64,000 bases of DNA from an uncultured Eubacteriales bacterium (GCA_900546695.1 URDX01000002.1:1-64000), one strand, 5' to 3'. Shown: positions 1 through 8,127, counted from the first letter of the stretch. A program made the numbers and translations. The notes: generated by a model from the sequence alone, not told the origin.

Positions 1-300
1 TGGAAGAGTCCTTTTTCTTCGTGAATATGCGTCCTATATCAAAGACAGTATGGTAAGTTCACGCTTGACGACGGCACGGGCACCGACCTCACCATTCTTT
101 CGGGAATTCACGCGTACTACGAGCCCGAAGAGCTTGTCGGCAAGACCTACGTTGCGATAGTCAATCTCCCGCCGCGCCCGATGATGGGTATCGACTCCTG
201 CGGTATGCTCATCTCCGCCGTGCATCACGAGGGAGACGACGAGCGCCTGCACCTGCTCATGCTCGACCCGCATATTCCCGCAGGGGCAAAGCTTTGTTAA
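1..300 (+). pseudogene. metG: 3' fragment of methionyl-tRNA synthetase gene (tRNA-binding domain)
   Basis: The frame open from position 25 to the TAA at 298-300 encodes about 91 residues that match the C-terminal OB-fold tRNA-binding domain that many Clostridia carry at the end of methionyl-tRNA synthetase; recognisable words are LVGKTYVAIVNLPPR, MMGID, MLISAVHH and the terminal PHIPAGAK. An in-frame TGA sits at 22-24 and no ATG occurs before 181, so the domain has lost its catalytic part and a start. It could be a remnant or the scar of an integration event; a second, more decayed copy of the same end lies near 5970-6110. The family assignment is confident, the pseudogene status moderately so because the window begins here. 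Confidence 0.7.
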
Positions 301-467
301 GCTGATGTAGGGTTGTACCGTTTTGCCGAACAGACGGGAAGTGCTTAATTTTACAAAAGCGAAAAAGCGGTGATTTGCGTCATCGGGAAGCTGCTTCGGT
401 TGTTGTTTTCGAAATTGCAGCAGTTCATAACGTCGAGTTTTTCAATAGTTCGCATAAGAAAGTAACG

Positions 468-516
468 ACAGCCTCCTACGGTAGTTTTTAAATCTACCAT
501 AGGAGGCTGTTTTTTC
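468..516 (+). terminator. strong hairpin followed by T-run
   Basis: Two arms of about 17 bases (acagcctcctacggtag and its partner ctaccataggaggctgt) pair with one bulge and are followed on the plus strand by six T. It would end transcripts coming from the metG fragment; on the minus strand there is no T-run, so it is not the terminator of the ATPase gene. Confidence 0.75.
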
Positions 517-570
517 TGTTACTCGTTTATATCGGACCTGCGCAGTCGTTTATTTAGGCACATAAATCTG

Positions 571-1797
571 TCACAGATAATTGATTGGAATAACGCGGTC
601 ATTGCCTTTCAGTGTGATAAGCCTGTCATAAAGACAGATAACTCCGCCCGGACCTCGTTTTACTCCCGGAATCTTGTCGAGTAAATCGAATGCATCCATG
701 TCCTTCTTCTGCGGATCGGCATGCTTTTTCATTTCGAGAGGATACAGTGTTCCGTTTTCTTCAATCACCAAATCAATCTCATTCATATCCTTATCTCGAT
801 AGAAATACAGCGGCGGTTCAACGATTCCCTTGTTATAATAGCTCTTAATGATTTCGGAAATTACGAAGCTCTCAAAGAAAGCGCCTGCCATAGCGCCGCT
901 TTTCAGAACATCCGGTGTATTCCAACGAGTAAGGTAGGCTGCCAGCCCGGTATCCAGGAAATATAGCTTCGGAGTCTTAACTGCACGCTTGGTGATGTTA
1001 TTAGAGTACGGCTTCAGCAGATAAACGATGTTGGAAGCTACGAGAATAGAAAGCCATCGTTCCGATGTCGGCTGACTGATTCCGACATCCCGTGCCATGG
1101 AGGCAATGTTAACAAGCTGCCCGGCAGATGCTGCGGCTGCAGTCATAAAGCGAGTGAATTTCGCCGTGTCTCCGATCTCCGATAGGTCGCGGACATCGCG
1201 CTCAATATAGGTGCGCATGTAGGCTCCGTAAAACATCTGCCAGTCAAAATTCGGATTCTCGCAGAGCTCCGGCATAGAGCCGCGGTGGATTTTTTTCCAA
1301 ACATCATCGTAAGGAATATCCGCAAGCTGCTTTCTGCGCTCGTCGAAGTATTCGTCTGTCGGGATAAACGGTGTGTCATCGGAAATACCGTACCGTTCGC
1401 GCAGAGAAAAACCGAGCAGCGTAACCAACCCGATTCTGCCTGACAGCGATTCGCTGACGCCCTTCATCATCTGGAACTGCTGAGAGCCGCACATGAAAAA
1501 CTGTCCTTTTTTATGCTCTCGGTCTATGAACATCTTGATTTGAGAAAACAATTGAGGTGCTTTCTGAATTTCATCAACGAATACCGGCGGTGGATTGTCT
1601 TTAAAAAAGGTGCCGCTTTGCTCCTGTGCAGCCGCACGGAGAATCATGTCGTCGAGGGTTGCATAATTCATCCCCTCTGTAATGCGCTGAAGCATGGTGG
1701 TTTTTCCGACCTGACGCGGACCGGCAACAAGAATCGCACCGAACATTTCGGAAAGCATATTTACCGTTGTTTCTGCATGTCGCTTGATATATTCCAT
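571..1797 (-). CDS. AAA-family ATPase with DUF4143 domain
   Basis: 408 residues. The N-terminal AAA_14-type ATPase has a Walker A motif GPRQVGKTT at about residues 26-34 and a Walker B-like VFVDEIQKAP near 92-101; the C-terminal part (about 200-370) is the DUF4143 region with a PD-(D/E)xK-like EIDLVIEENG segment. Proteins of this family are cytoplasmic ATP-binding proteins common in gut bacteria and archaea; their biological role is not established. It stands alone, divergent from the agr-like genes, with its own minus-strand promoter at 1835-1863 and a GGAGAG ribosome site. Length is normal for the family. Function beyond ATP binding is not known. Confidence 0.9.
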   Translation of the reverse strand: MEYIKRHAETTVNMLSEMFGAILVAGPRQVGKTTMLQRITEGMNYATLDDMILRAAAQEQSGTFFKDNPPPVFVDEIQKAPQLFSQIKMFIDREHKKGQFFMCGSQQFQMMKGVSESLSGRIGLVTLLGFSLRERYGISDDTPFIPTDEYFDERRKQLADIPYDDVWKKIHRGSMPELCENPNFDWQMFYGAYMRTYIERDVRDLSEIGDTAKFTRFMTAAAASAGQLVNIASMARDVGISQPTSERWLSILVASNIVYLLKPYSNNITKRAVKTPKLYFLDTGLAAYLTRWNTPDVLKSGAMAGAFFESFVISEIIKSYYNKGIVEPPLYFYRDKDMNEIDLVIEENGTLYPLEMKKHADPQKKDMDAFDLLDKIPGVKRGPGGVICLYDRLITLKGNDRVIPINYL

Positions 1798-1834
1798 AAA
1801 GTCTCTCCTTTCGGCTGATTTAACATCTGATATT

Positions 1835-1863
1835 ATTATAGCCGAACTTCTCTAAAAAATCAA
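1835..1863 (-). promoter_or_regulatory. sigma-A promoter of the DUF4143 ATPase gene
   Basis: Read on the minus strand: TTGATT, 17-base spacer, TATAAT, about 40 bases before the ATG at 1797. Confidence 0.75.
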
Positions 1864-2028
1864 CCGGCTTTGCGAAATTTTACACAGACATTTTTTGGTT
1901 TGCTCGGCGCGCGTTTCCGAAACTCACTGCCGATATGTCAGCATGCACTGTCCGCGGAGGGCAAGGGCATTTGTCATGTGGCGAAGCATGAAGGGGGGCA
2001 AAATGTACAGCTTTTTACAAAATTATTG

Positions 2029-2056
2029 TTGACTTTGCTGCAAAATGTGGTAAAAT
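2029..2056 (+). promoter_or_regulatory. probable promoter of the agrA-agrC-like pair
   Basis: TTGACT and TAAAAT separated by 16 bases, about 78 bases before the regulator start codon. The remainder of 1864-2133 shows no convincing gene. Confidence 0.55.
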
Positions 2057-2133
2057 AATATATATTGACCTTTTGAAACGACCGCTTGGATCAGGCAGTT
2101 TAATATTATCAATTTCTGCTTTGGAGCCGATAT

Positions 2134-2841
2134 ATGAGAATTGTAATTTGCGAAGATGAACCCACGTGCGTTGATATGCTTAATACTCACATAAAGCAAT
2201 GGGCAGGAGAGACGGGGGTATTGGTTGAGCTGTCGGTTTGTGTTTCGGCAGAGCAGCTTTTATCCGAACTCGAGGATGGCTTGAGGGTGGATCTGATTTT
2301 CCTTGATATCAGAATGCCGAAGATGAGCGGCATTGAGCTTGCGCATATACTGCGTGAACACAGCTACCGTATGCAGATTGTTTTTGCTACAGATTCTCCC
2401 GAGAATGTTTTTGAGGGCTATAATGTGTCTGCTCTTAACTATCTGGTTAAACCCATAGATTACGAAACATGTCGCAGGGTGCTTGAACGGGCGCATGAAC
2501 TGACAGACGGTGAAAATTATTATTTGTGCAAGACATCCGATTCCTTACACAGAATACCGTATGAGGATATATTGTATATTGAGATGCTTTCGCACACTGC
2601 GGTCATACATACCCGAAACGCGCAGTACAGCACAAGAAAAACAATTGCCGAAATAACCGCAGAGCTTGACGACAAACTGTTTATCAGGTGTCATAAGTCG
2701 TTTGTCATCAATATTCAGCATGTCGTTTCGGTATCGAAAAAAGAAATTGTTATGTCGGATAAAGTCTCTCTTGGGCTCGGAAAAGCTTTTGCTTCGGACA
2801 TTAACGATAGATTTATAAAATACTATAAATTTAAAAGGTGA
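2134..2841 (+). CDS. LytTR-family response regulator (AgrA-like)
   Basis: 235 residues. An N-terminal receiver domain (1-120) has the acidic pair ED at 7-8, the phospho-acceptor Asp58 in FLDIRMP and the conserved Lys in VKPIDY; the C-terminal LytTR DNA-binding domain (about 130-230) contains the typical FIRCHKSFVIN segment. By family, it is phosphorylated by a partner kinase and binds pairs of short direct repeats spaced about 21 bases. The kinase gene starts 5 bases after the stop, so the two are co-transcribed. A matching tandem repeat lies at 4209-4240 before the peptide gene. The agrA-like role is inferred from domains and context. Confidence 0.9.
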   Translation: MRIVICEDEPTCVDMLNTHIKQWAGETGVLVELSVCVSAEQLLSELEDGLRVDLIFLDIRMPKMSGIELAHILREHSYRMQIVFATDSPENVFEGYNVSALNYLVKPIDYETCRRVLERAHELTDGENYYLCKTSDSLHRIPYEDILYIEMLSHTAVIHTRNAQYSTRKTIAEITAELDDKLFIRCHKSFVINIQHVVSVSKKEIVMSDKVSLGLGKAFASDINDRFIKYYKFKR

Positions 2842-2845
2842 AGTA

Positions 2846-4144
2846 ATGCAAAATATTATTTTAGAGCTTGTAGCTAACGTTATGGATATTTTGGTGTTGA
2901 CGCTTTTATTTAACAGACGCCTTCTGCCAAAGTATGCCGGCAAATACCCAACGATCATTTTCATGCTTTTGGGATTGTTTATTGAGAGCGTTCCGCTGAT
3001 ATGGGATATTCCGTCTTATCCGACCGAAATTATAATGACGGTCTTTTGTCTGTTATATTTGTTTTTCTTCCGACAGGGAAAAGTCCTCCACAAACTCTTT
3101 TGGACATTTCTCTCGGTGGCGTTGTTGTTCGCAATAGCTCTGACTGCGGGAGTCGTTGTTTCGCTTGCCGCGGGAACGACAACCGAGGAAATTTTCGGTC
3201 AGACAAATTTCTCGTTAAGGGCGCTGTATATTGTGGTTGTGAATATAATTAAGTTCACGTTGTTCTATCTTATTTCAACCTCAAGGCGAAAAATACAGAG
3301 CAGCTCCAAAGCAATGCTTTTTTGCCTGATGATTCCGCTTATCAGCGTAGTATCGGGCATTTGGATCTGGACATTGTTCCATAACGCTGATTCGGTGCAG
3401 GTCTATGACAATATCATTCTGTTGGTTGCAGGCAGCTATTTGCTTATCAATCTTTTGTCATTCCTGTTCTATTGGATATTAGAAAAAGATGCGGAAGAAA
3501 AAATGTATCTTATTGCAAAGCAGGGTCACTATGAGATAATGGAGCAGTATACCGAGCAGATAAAAGAAACCAACCGTCAGATCAGAGTCTGGCAGCATGA
3601 CATGAAGCAGCATTTGAATTGTATGAATGACATGCTGAGAAAAAATAATGTCGACGGAGCCTCCGAATACCTTGAAAAGTTGACGGACAGTGTCAAAGGA
3701 ACGTATCTGCGGATAAGCTCGGGAAATTATATTGCAGATGCTGTATTATCTTCAAAAATCAGCGCAGCGACGGAGCGCGGGATATCTTTTGAATGTAATG
3801 CTTCCTTGCCCGAAAGCCTGCCCATGGATGATGTTGATTTCTGCTCGATGCTGTCGAATATTCTGGAAAACGCTATAGAAGCCTGCGAAAAGGTCGCTGA
3901 TAAACCGTTTATTCGCTGCAGTGTCGAAAAGATAAAAAATCAATTGATTATTGAGGTGGAAAATTCCTCGGACGGAAACTATAAGAGGAGCGGAGATGTA
4001 TTTGAATCGCTTAAGACAAACGGAATGCACGGAATAGGTCTTAGGCAGACTCAGAGTATAATCGAAAAAAATGACGGCTTGTGCAGCATAAGCGCAGAGA
4101 AAAATACATTTAAAATTTCAATCAGTATTCCGCTTAAAGACTGA
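2846..4144 (+). CDS. GHKL sensor histidine kinase (AgrC-like)
   Basis: 432 residues. The first 200 or so are strongly hydrophobic with about six membrane segments, as in AgrC-type peptide receptors. The cytoplasmic part has the H-box QHDMKQHLNCM with the likely phosphorylated His near residue 251, an N-box SNILENAIEACEK, and a G-box GIGLRQTQSIIEK, all features of the GHKL HATPase_c_5 class. It is translationally coupled to the regulator upstream. By family it would sense a cyclic peptide outside the cell and phosphorylate the LytTR regulator; the ligand is inferred to be the peptide encoded at 4307-4441. Confidence 0.9.
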   Translation: MQNIILELVANVMDILVLTLLFNRRLLPKYAGKYPTIIFMLLGLFIESVPLIWDIPSYPTEIIMTVFCLLYLFFFRQGKVLHKLFWTFLSVALLFAIALTAGVVVSLAAGTTTEEIFGQTNFSLRALYIVVVNIIKFTLFYLISTSRRKIQSSSKAMLFCLMIPLISVVSGIWIWTLFHNADSVQVYDNIILLVAGSYLLINLLSFLFYWILEKDAEEKMYLIAKQGHYEIMEQYTEQIKETNRQIRVWQHDMKQHLNCMNDMLRKNNVDGASEYLEKLTDSVKGTYLRISSGNYIADAVLSSKISAATERGISFECNASLPESLPMDDVDFCSMLSNILENAIEACEKVADKPFIRCSVEKIKNQLIIEVENSSDGNYKRSGDVFESLKTNGMHGIGLRQTQSIIEKNDGLCSISAEKNTFKISISIPLKD

Positions 4145-4161
4145 TAAAATATTCGGATAAA

Positions 4162-4204
4162 AGGCTTTGGGTTCCGCGGTGAAACGGTTCTCGGAGCTTT
4201 TTTC
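4162..4204 (+). terminator. weak hairpin with T-run after the kinase gene
   Basis: The segment starting ggctttggg can pair, partly through G-U pairs, with ctcggagct, and is followed by TTTTTT. It would separate the kinase transcript from the peptide promoter immediately downstream. Confidence 0.45.
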
Positions 4205-4208
4205 GTCG

Positions 4209-4272
4209 TTTGCGTCAAAAACAGTATGTTTTGCGTCAAATCAGACACAAAAAAACATTTGTGTGATATTCT
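4209..4272 (+). promoter_or_regulatory. tandem LytTR-type operator and promoter of agrD-agrB
   Basis: The 11-base word tttgcgtcaaa occurs at 4209-4219 and again at 4230-4240, exactly 21 bases apart, two helical turns, which is the spacing of AgrA-type LytTR binding sites. An extended -10 element TG-A-TATTCT lies at 4264-4272, while no good -35 is present, as expected for a promoter that needs an activator. The peptide gene starts 35 bases further on. This supports positive autoregulation of the signal by the regulator encoded at 2134-2841; the binding itself is inferred. Confidence 0.75.
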
Positions 4273-4306
4273 ATGTACAACAAATTAAGAAGGGAGGGCA
4301 TGTCAA

Positions 4307-4441
4307 ATGTGGGAGAATCTTATGAGCGCGCTCTGCAGCGCTATTGTAAGCGGGCTTTCATCTATTGCGAGCATTGCAACAAACAGCATTAGCATGTTCG
4401 GTCAGTATGAGCATGAAATGCCGAAGTGCCTTAAGAAGTAA
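4307..4441 (+). CDS. AgrD-like autoinducing peptide precursor, 44 residues
   Basis: A short frame with the ribosome site AAGGGAGGG a few bases upstream encodes 44 residues in the AgrD plan: an amphipathic N-terminal stretch (residues 1-24), a probable core ending in two hydrophobic residues (SISMF, 27-31), and a charged tail with the conserved Pro (HEMPKCLKK, 36-44) that resembles the EVPKEL tail of staphylococcal AgrD. The core has no Cys; Ser27 occupies the ring position five residues from the core end, suggesting a lactone like that of Staphylococcus intermedius. The agrB gene follows after 48 bases. An alternative ATG at 4300 is in another frame. The gene call rests on context plus pattern; the exact cleavage points are predicted. 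Confidence 0.75.
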   Translation: MWENLMSALCSAIVSGLSSIASIATNSISMFGQYEHEMPKCLKK

Positions 4442-4489
4442 GCATTTTACTTCAAATTAGCATCAATAAACTACCCGAAGGATACTGCC

Positions 4490-5083
4490 ATGATAGAAAG
4501 ATTGATAAACCGTAATTTAGCTTTCCTGAAAAAGCACATTTCGTGTGATGACGACGCAGTTGAAGTATACAGATATTCGCTGAGAATTATATATTCATAT
4601 ATCATTGACGTGCTGGTGCTGATGAGCATGGCGTTTGTTGCTCATAAAGCTATCGAGACCGTGATTATTCTTTTCACCTTTGCGGTCATGCAGGTCTATG
4701 GCGGCGGTTATCACGCTGATACCGAAATCGGATGTCTTTCGATTATGGCAGTCGGGTGGTTTATCGGTGTGTTCGCTCTGGAACGGGTGGTATCTTTACA
4801 TTGGAGTATAGGTATCGGAGTCGGGATGATATTTACGGTATCGGTGTTTGCTCTTACTCCTGTATTGAATCAAAAACATCCCATAGGCGGAGATGTATAT
4901 ATAAGATCAAAGAAGATTGTACGTGTGTCTTGTTTATTAATAGATGTGATACTGACGGCGTGTGTTTTTGCGGATATCAAGGTTGTTTATAATGCATTAA
5001 GTATAATGATGGTGCTATACAGCGTTTCGCTTTTTTGCGGAAGAATGAAAGCCCGAAGAGCTGAGCGGTCGTCTTTCGATTGA
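4490..5083 (+). CDS. AgrB-like peptide-processing membrane protease
   Basis: 197 residues, the usual length for AgrB. Several membrane segments surround the motif GGGYHADT with catalytic-type His75 and Cys82 seven residues later, the same spacing as His77 and Cys84 of staphylococcal AgrB. By family it cleaves the C-terminal tail from the AgrD precursor in the membrane and forms the ring of the signal. The gene lies just behind the candidate precursor, with a GAAGGA ribosome site. Together with the kinase and regulator it completes an agr-type circuit, here in the order A-C-D-B. Confidence 0.9.
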   Translation: MIERLINRNLAFLKKHISCDDDAVEVYRYSLRIIYSYIIDVLVLMSMAFVAHKAIETVIILFTFAVMQVYGGGYHADTEIGCLSIMAVGWFIGVFALERVVSLHWSIGIGVGMIFTVSVFALTPVLNQKHPIGGDVYIRSKKIVRVSCLLIDVILTACVFADIKVVYNALSIMMVLYSVSLFCGRMKARRAERSSFD

Positions 5084-5126
5084 AAGGTGCATGGCTTTTC
5101 GGGGCAGAGCACGGCAACGATATTGC

Positions 5127-5155
5127 TTGATTTTTGATGATTTTTGATGTATAAT
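5127..5155 (+). promoter_or_regulatory. promoter for the DUF3267 gene
   Basis: TTGATT, 17 bases, TATAAT. It reads across the pseudogene scrap at 5178-5270 into the intact DUF3267 gene. Confidence 0.65.
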
Positions 5156-5177
5156 GTGGCTGTGCTTTGATGCGGTG

Positions 5178-5270
5178 GCTCATTGATACAGCCCCGTAGT
5201 GCGCAGATATTGTGAGCTTTTTCGTGACGGCAAAAATCCCGAAAAACGCACGGGTATTAGGATATTCGGG
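5178..5270 (+). pseudogene. broken duplicate of the 3' end of the DUF3267 gene
   Basis: About 50 bases at 5211-5262 are nearly identical to 5878-5929 at the end of the intact DUF3267 gene, including the words VSFFVTAKIPKNAR when translated; upstream similarity continues weakly (LIDTAP against LINTAL) and includes an in-frame TAG. This is the scar of a former tandem copy, most of which has been deleted. Confidence 0.75.
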
Positions 5271-5347
5271 ATATCAAACCGAACACGATCGCATAATTTA
5301 TTAAGCCGACTATGGTTGAGTCGATCAACAAACGAAAGGATAAAGTT

Positions 5348-5953
5348 ATGAGGATATATTCGGAACAGGAAAGCAGTCGGCTTGTTTCTGCCTGTATTGA
5401 CCGATACCCCGAGGCAATACAGATGCCGATTCTGAAATATTGGAACAATGCAAAGCTTGCAGTGCACATTGCTGTGCTGTTACTCAGCGTACTGCTCGGT
5501 GTCACCACAGCCGGAGCCTATAAAGCCGCTGCTCGGTCTGTTATAGGTACGATTAAGTACGGACGTTTGGTCATGTTAGTTATCGGAGTTATAACGATTA
5601 TTGTAGCCGAGGTGCTGTGCGTTTGTATCCATGAATTCATACATATGCTGGGCTTTAAATTATGCCGCTGCAAGAGTGTGCTTGTTTATAGTAAAAAGCC
5701 GCCTACATTTTCTGCTTTGGGAATTGAATGGTTAACAAAAACGCAAGCGTTGCTTGTTGCGGTGCTTCCATTTTTGGTTATCAGCGTCATTTCGGTTATC
5801 GTCTTTATTATAACGAATAACCATTTGCTTTTGATGTGGTTGTTGCTTATCAATACAGCTCTGTCAAGCTCGGACCTTGTGAGCTTTTTCGTGACGGCAA
5901 AAATCCCGAAAAACGCACGGGTTCTCGGACATTATTATAGGTGCTCGGAGTAA
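5348..5953 (+). CDS. DUF3267 membrane zinc metalloprotease-like protein
   Basis: 201 residues from the ATG at 5348, chosen because it has the AAAGGA ribosome site 8 bases upstream; a longer frame from 5312 lacks one. Four hydrophobic segments are visible. The HExxH zinc-binding motif HEFIH is at residues 95-99 within a membrane segment, the signature of the DUF3267 family (putative zincin peptidases of Firmicutes, substrates unknown). It directly follows agrB, separated by its own promoter and a scrap of a former sister copy. A role in cutting or clearing the leader of the signal peptide is possible but only suggested by location. Confidence 0.85.
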   Translation: MRIYSEQESSRLVSACIDRYPEAIQMPILKYWNNAKLAVHIAVLLLSVLLGVTTAGAYKAAARSVIGTIKYGRLVMLVIGVITIIVAEVLCVCIHEFIHMLGFKLCRCKSVLVYSKKPPTFSALGIEWLTKTQALLVAVLPFLVISVISVIVFIITNNHLLLMWLLLINTALSSSDLVSFFVTAKIPKNARVLGHYYRCSE

Positions 5954-5969
5954 TCCGCTGCCGCGCCGT

Positions 5970-6110
5970 GTGTCCCGGATCATGCGGCATGCCTGTTTCC
6001 GCCGTGCATCACACGGGCGACGCACACGGGCGACGCACATGAGCGACGCGGGGCGGCTGTGTTTGCTCATGCCTGACCTGCATATCCCCGCGCGGGCAAT
6101 GCGTTTTAAT
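5970..6110 (+). pseudogene. second, decayed copy of the metG 3' end
   Basis: The stretch cggcatg...tccgccgtgcatcac reads CGMPVSAVHH, against CGMLISAVHH at 196-228; after a disrupted region with a short duplicated cacgggcgacg block, the frame RLCLLMPDLHIPARAM at about 6052-6103 matches RLHLLMLDPHIPAGAK at 244-294. A frameshift and internal stops separate the two parts. It marks the right edge of the agr-containing segment as position 300 marks the left. Confidence 0.7.
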
Positions 6111-6292
6111 TTGCAAAACGAATTACGGGCAGTCCCGAACGGGATTGCCTATTTTGAAATTCAGCTCGGAAAAAGACCGATGTGCAGCGGATGTAAAAGT
6201 ATTTTGACACGGATTTCGGGGGATGTCAAAGCCTGTTGATAGACGAAAAAGGGTGTCATGGCTATGATAAAGGCGCAAGGAGGCGAGGTAAC

Positions 6293-6946
6293 ATGGAACA
6301 TGATATAGGAAGCAAGATTCAGGCAGCCAGGCTTGAGAAAAGGCTGACGCAGGAACAGGTAGCCGAGCTGCCGGGTGTCAGCCGTCAGACTATATCAAAC
6401 TGGGAAAACGGCATATCATATCCCGATATCATCAGCGTCATTAAAATGAGCGAGTGTTACAACGTTTCTCTTGACTTTTTATTGAAGGGAAACCGAAACA
6501 TGAACACCTATTACGACTATCTCGAGCAAAGTACAAACACCGTAAAGAGCAACATGAGTCGAAACAGGATAATCACCATCCTTGCATATCTGTTGATATG
6601 GGCGATCTCAATGACAGTGTTCTGGCTGTTTATGGATCCGGGCGATTCGATAGGCTACAGCCTGGTGTTTTTCTGGATAGTTCTGCCGATAACGACATTT
6701 GTCGTTTCCGTTGTTATCGGCAAAAATGATTTTTGGGGAAGACTGAAATGGGCATTCTGCGCTCTCTTTGGGGCGATGTACATGCTTTCCGAGTACGGCA
6801 CGTTCGCAACGGCAAACAATATCGCCTTTAATAAGCTGGGTGTACCGTCATGGAGAATGCTCGTCGCGGGAACGATAATTTCTGCGGTCGGTATGCTTGT
6901 CGGCTCACTGTTTAACAGAAAAGGACGGAGGAATAAGAATGAGTAA
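6293..6946 (+). CDS. HTH (XRE-type) membrane-anchored regulator
   Basis: 217 residues from the ATG at 6293, selected because an AAGGAGG site lies 9 bases upstream. Residues 5-62 form a Cro/C1-type helix-turn-helix (LTQEQVAELPGVSRQTISNWENG), followed by four predicted membrane segments between about 95 and 210. Such HTH-plus-membrane proteins are common in Firmicutes and are thought to be transcription regulators tied to the membrane; the target is unknown. The downstream lipoprotein gene overlaps its end by 8 bases, so the two are coupled and the lipoprotein may act in the same response. Confidence 0.85.
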   Translation: MEHDIGSKIQAARLEKRLTQEQVAELPGVSRQTISNWENGISYPDIISVIKMSECYNVSLDFLLKGNRNMNTYYDYLEQSTNTVKSNMSRNRIITILAYLLIWAISMTVFWLFMDPGDSIGYSLVFFWIVLPITTFVVSVVIGKNDFWGRLKWAFCALFGAMYMLSEYGTFATANNIAFNKLGVPSWRMLVAGTIISAVGMLVGSLFNRKGRRNKNE

Positions 6947-7379
6947 ACATAATTTAATGAGATACGGCTTGCCGCTGCTATGCATTTTACTTATAATATC
7001 GCTTGTCGCCTGCGGCACCGTCGCACCTGACGCGAAAATCGACTTCGGCAGTTCTTTGATCTATACCGAGGAGGATATGCGGGACGCGGTGGGGCGGATA
7101 AAGCAGCAGTTTGCTTTGATGGACGGCTGCGTGCTGCACAGCCTTTCATATTCCTCCGACGATTGCAACAGCGCGGAAAATATCGCATGGATGAATGACC
7201 TGAGAGGGTCGGACGACGGAGACGCTGAATTTACGCAGTGCATCATGTTTGAAAGCAGCTTTCGCTCACCGAAAAACGGCGGCGGAGCATGGGAAGCCGA
7301 CGAAGAATACACATGGTCCTGGTGGCTTGCGCGCAGCGACGGCGGCAGCTGGCGCCTGATGACGTGGGGCTATTGCTGA
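6939..7379 (+). CDS. small lipoprotein of unknown function
   Basis: 146 residues. The start at 6939 is supported by the GGACGGAGG site. Residues 1-24 form a lipoprotein signal ending in the lipobox LVAC with Cys24. The mature part is acidic with several Trp (YTWSWWLARSDGG, SWRLMTWGYC), reminiscent of DUF4829-like domains that follow HTH membrane regulators in Clostridia, though I am not certain of that assignment. It is translationally coupled to the regulator upstream. Exposed on the outer face of the membrane; function unknown. Confidence 0.75.
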   Translation: MSKHNLMRYGLPLLCILLIISLVACGTVAPDAKIDFGSSLIYTEEDMRDAVGRIKQQFALMDGCVLHSLSYSSDDCNSAENIAWMNDLRGSDDGDAEFTQCIMFESSFRSPKNGGGAWEADEEYTWSWWLARSDGGSWRLMTWGYC

Positions 7380-7434
7380 GCATCGCCCGATGACCGCCGC
7401 AGCGCGAGACCGCATGCATTAATAGGGCAGTGAC

Positions 7435-7545
7435 GGTTTGGTTGGGCGTTGCGCATCAACCGCACGGCGATGGCTCGGTTAGGCAGTACGCATCAACCGT
7501 ACGGCGACGGTTTGGTTAGACGGTGCGCATCAACAGGACCGCGAT
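7435..7545. repeat. three imperfect 37-base tandem repeats
   Basis: Units begin at 7435, 7472 and 7509, each of the form ggYtYggttRg...gcgcatcaaccg.acggcgaY. They lie between the lipoprotein gene and the acetyltransferase gene, are not protein coding, and have no unique spacers between them. Confidence 0.7.
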
Positions 7546-7611
7546 GATTGCGGCGATGCGGTGATACCGTACGTTTTATGTAAATCGCGACAGCGTCACG
7601 GAGGAGGAAAA

Positions 7612-8127
7612 ATGATAATTGAGACCGAGCGTCTGCTGCTCAGGGAAATGACCGAGGCTGACTTCGACGCGCTTTACAGAGTCCTCTCCGATTCGGATAT
7701 AATGCAGCACTACCCGTATATATTTGATGAGGCGAGAGTGCGCGGTTGGATAGATAAAAATATCGAGAGATACAGAATCCTCGGCTTCGGACTGTGGGCG
7801 GTGTGCCTGAAGGAAACGGGCGAAATGATAGGCGACTGCGGGCTGACGATGCAGCTCATAAACGGCTCCGTAAAGCCCGAGATAGGCTATCACATAAGAA
7901 AAGACCGACAAAGAAACGGCTACGCAAAGGAAGCCGCTGCCGCGGTCAGGGATTGGAGCTTTGAGAATACGCCGTTCAACATCATCTATTCGTATATGAA
8001 GAGTACAAATATAGCCTCCCGCAAGACCGCCGCCTCATATGGCTTCCGTCAGGTCGATGAGTATACGGATGATGAGGGCGATATCACGGCGGTGTACGCT
8101 GTGTCGCGGGCAGAGCGAAAGCTTTAA
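7612..8127 (+). CDS. GNAT-family N-acetyltransferase
   Basis: 171 residues from the ATG at 7612, which follows the strong GGAGGAGG site; a longer frame from 7561 has none. The sequence opens with IETERLLLREMTEADFDAL, typical of the RimJ/RimL-like Acetyltransf_3 group, and has the acetyl-CoA-binding segment YHIRKDRQRNGYAKEA near residues 97-112. Such enzymes acetylate amino groups of proteins or small molecules in the cytoplasm; the substrate here cannot be read from sequence. It stands alone. Confidence 0.88.
   Translation: MIIETERLLLREMTEADFDALYRVLSDSDIMQHYPYIFDEARVRGWIDKNIERYRILGFGLWAVCLKETGEMIGDCGLTMQLINGSVKPEIGYHIRKDRQRNGYAKEAAAAVRDWSFENTPFNIIYSYMKSTNIASRKTAASYGFRQVDEYTDDEGDITAVYAVSRAERKL

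Noticed and set aside
4427..4432. Cys41 of the AgrD-like peptide as thiolactone residue
   Set aside because: It lies after the conserved Pro in the charged tail that AgrB would remove, not in the core.
7435..7545. Possible CRISPR-like array
   Set aside because: Units are directly tandem and degenerate, without unique spacers, and no cas gene is in the window.
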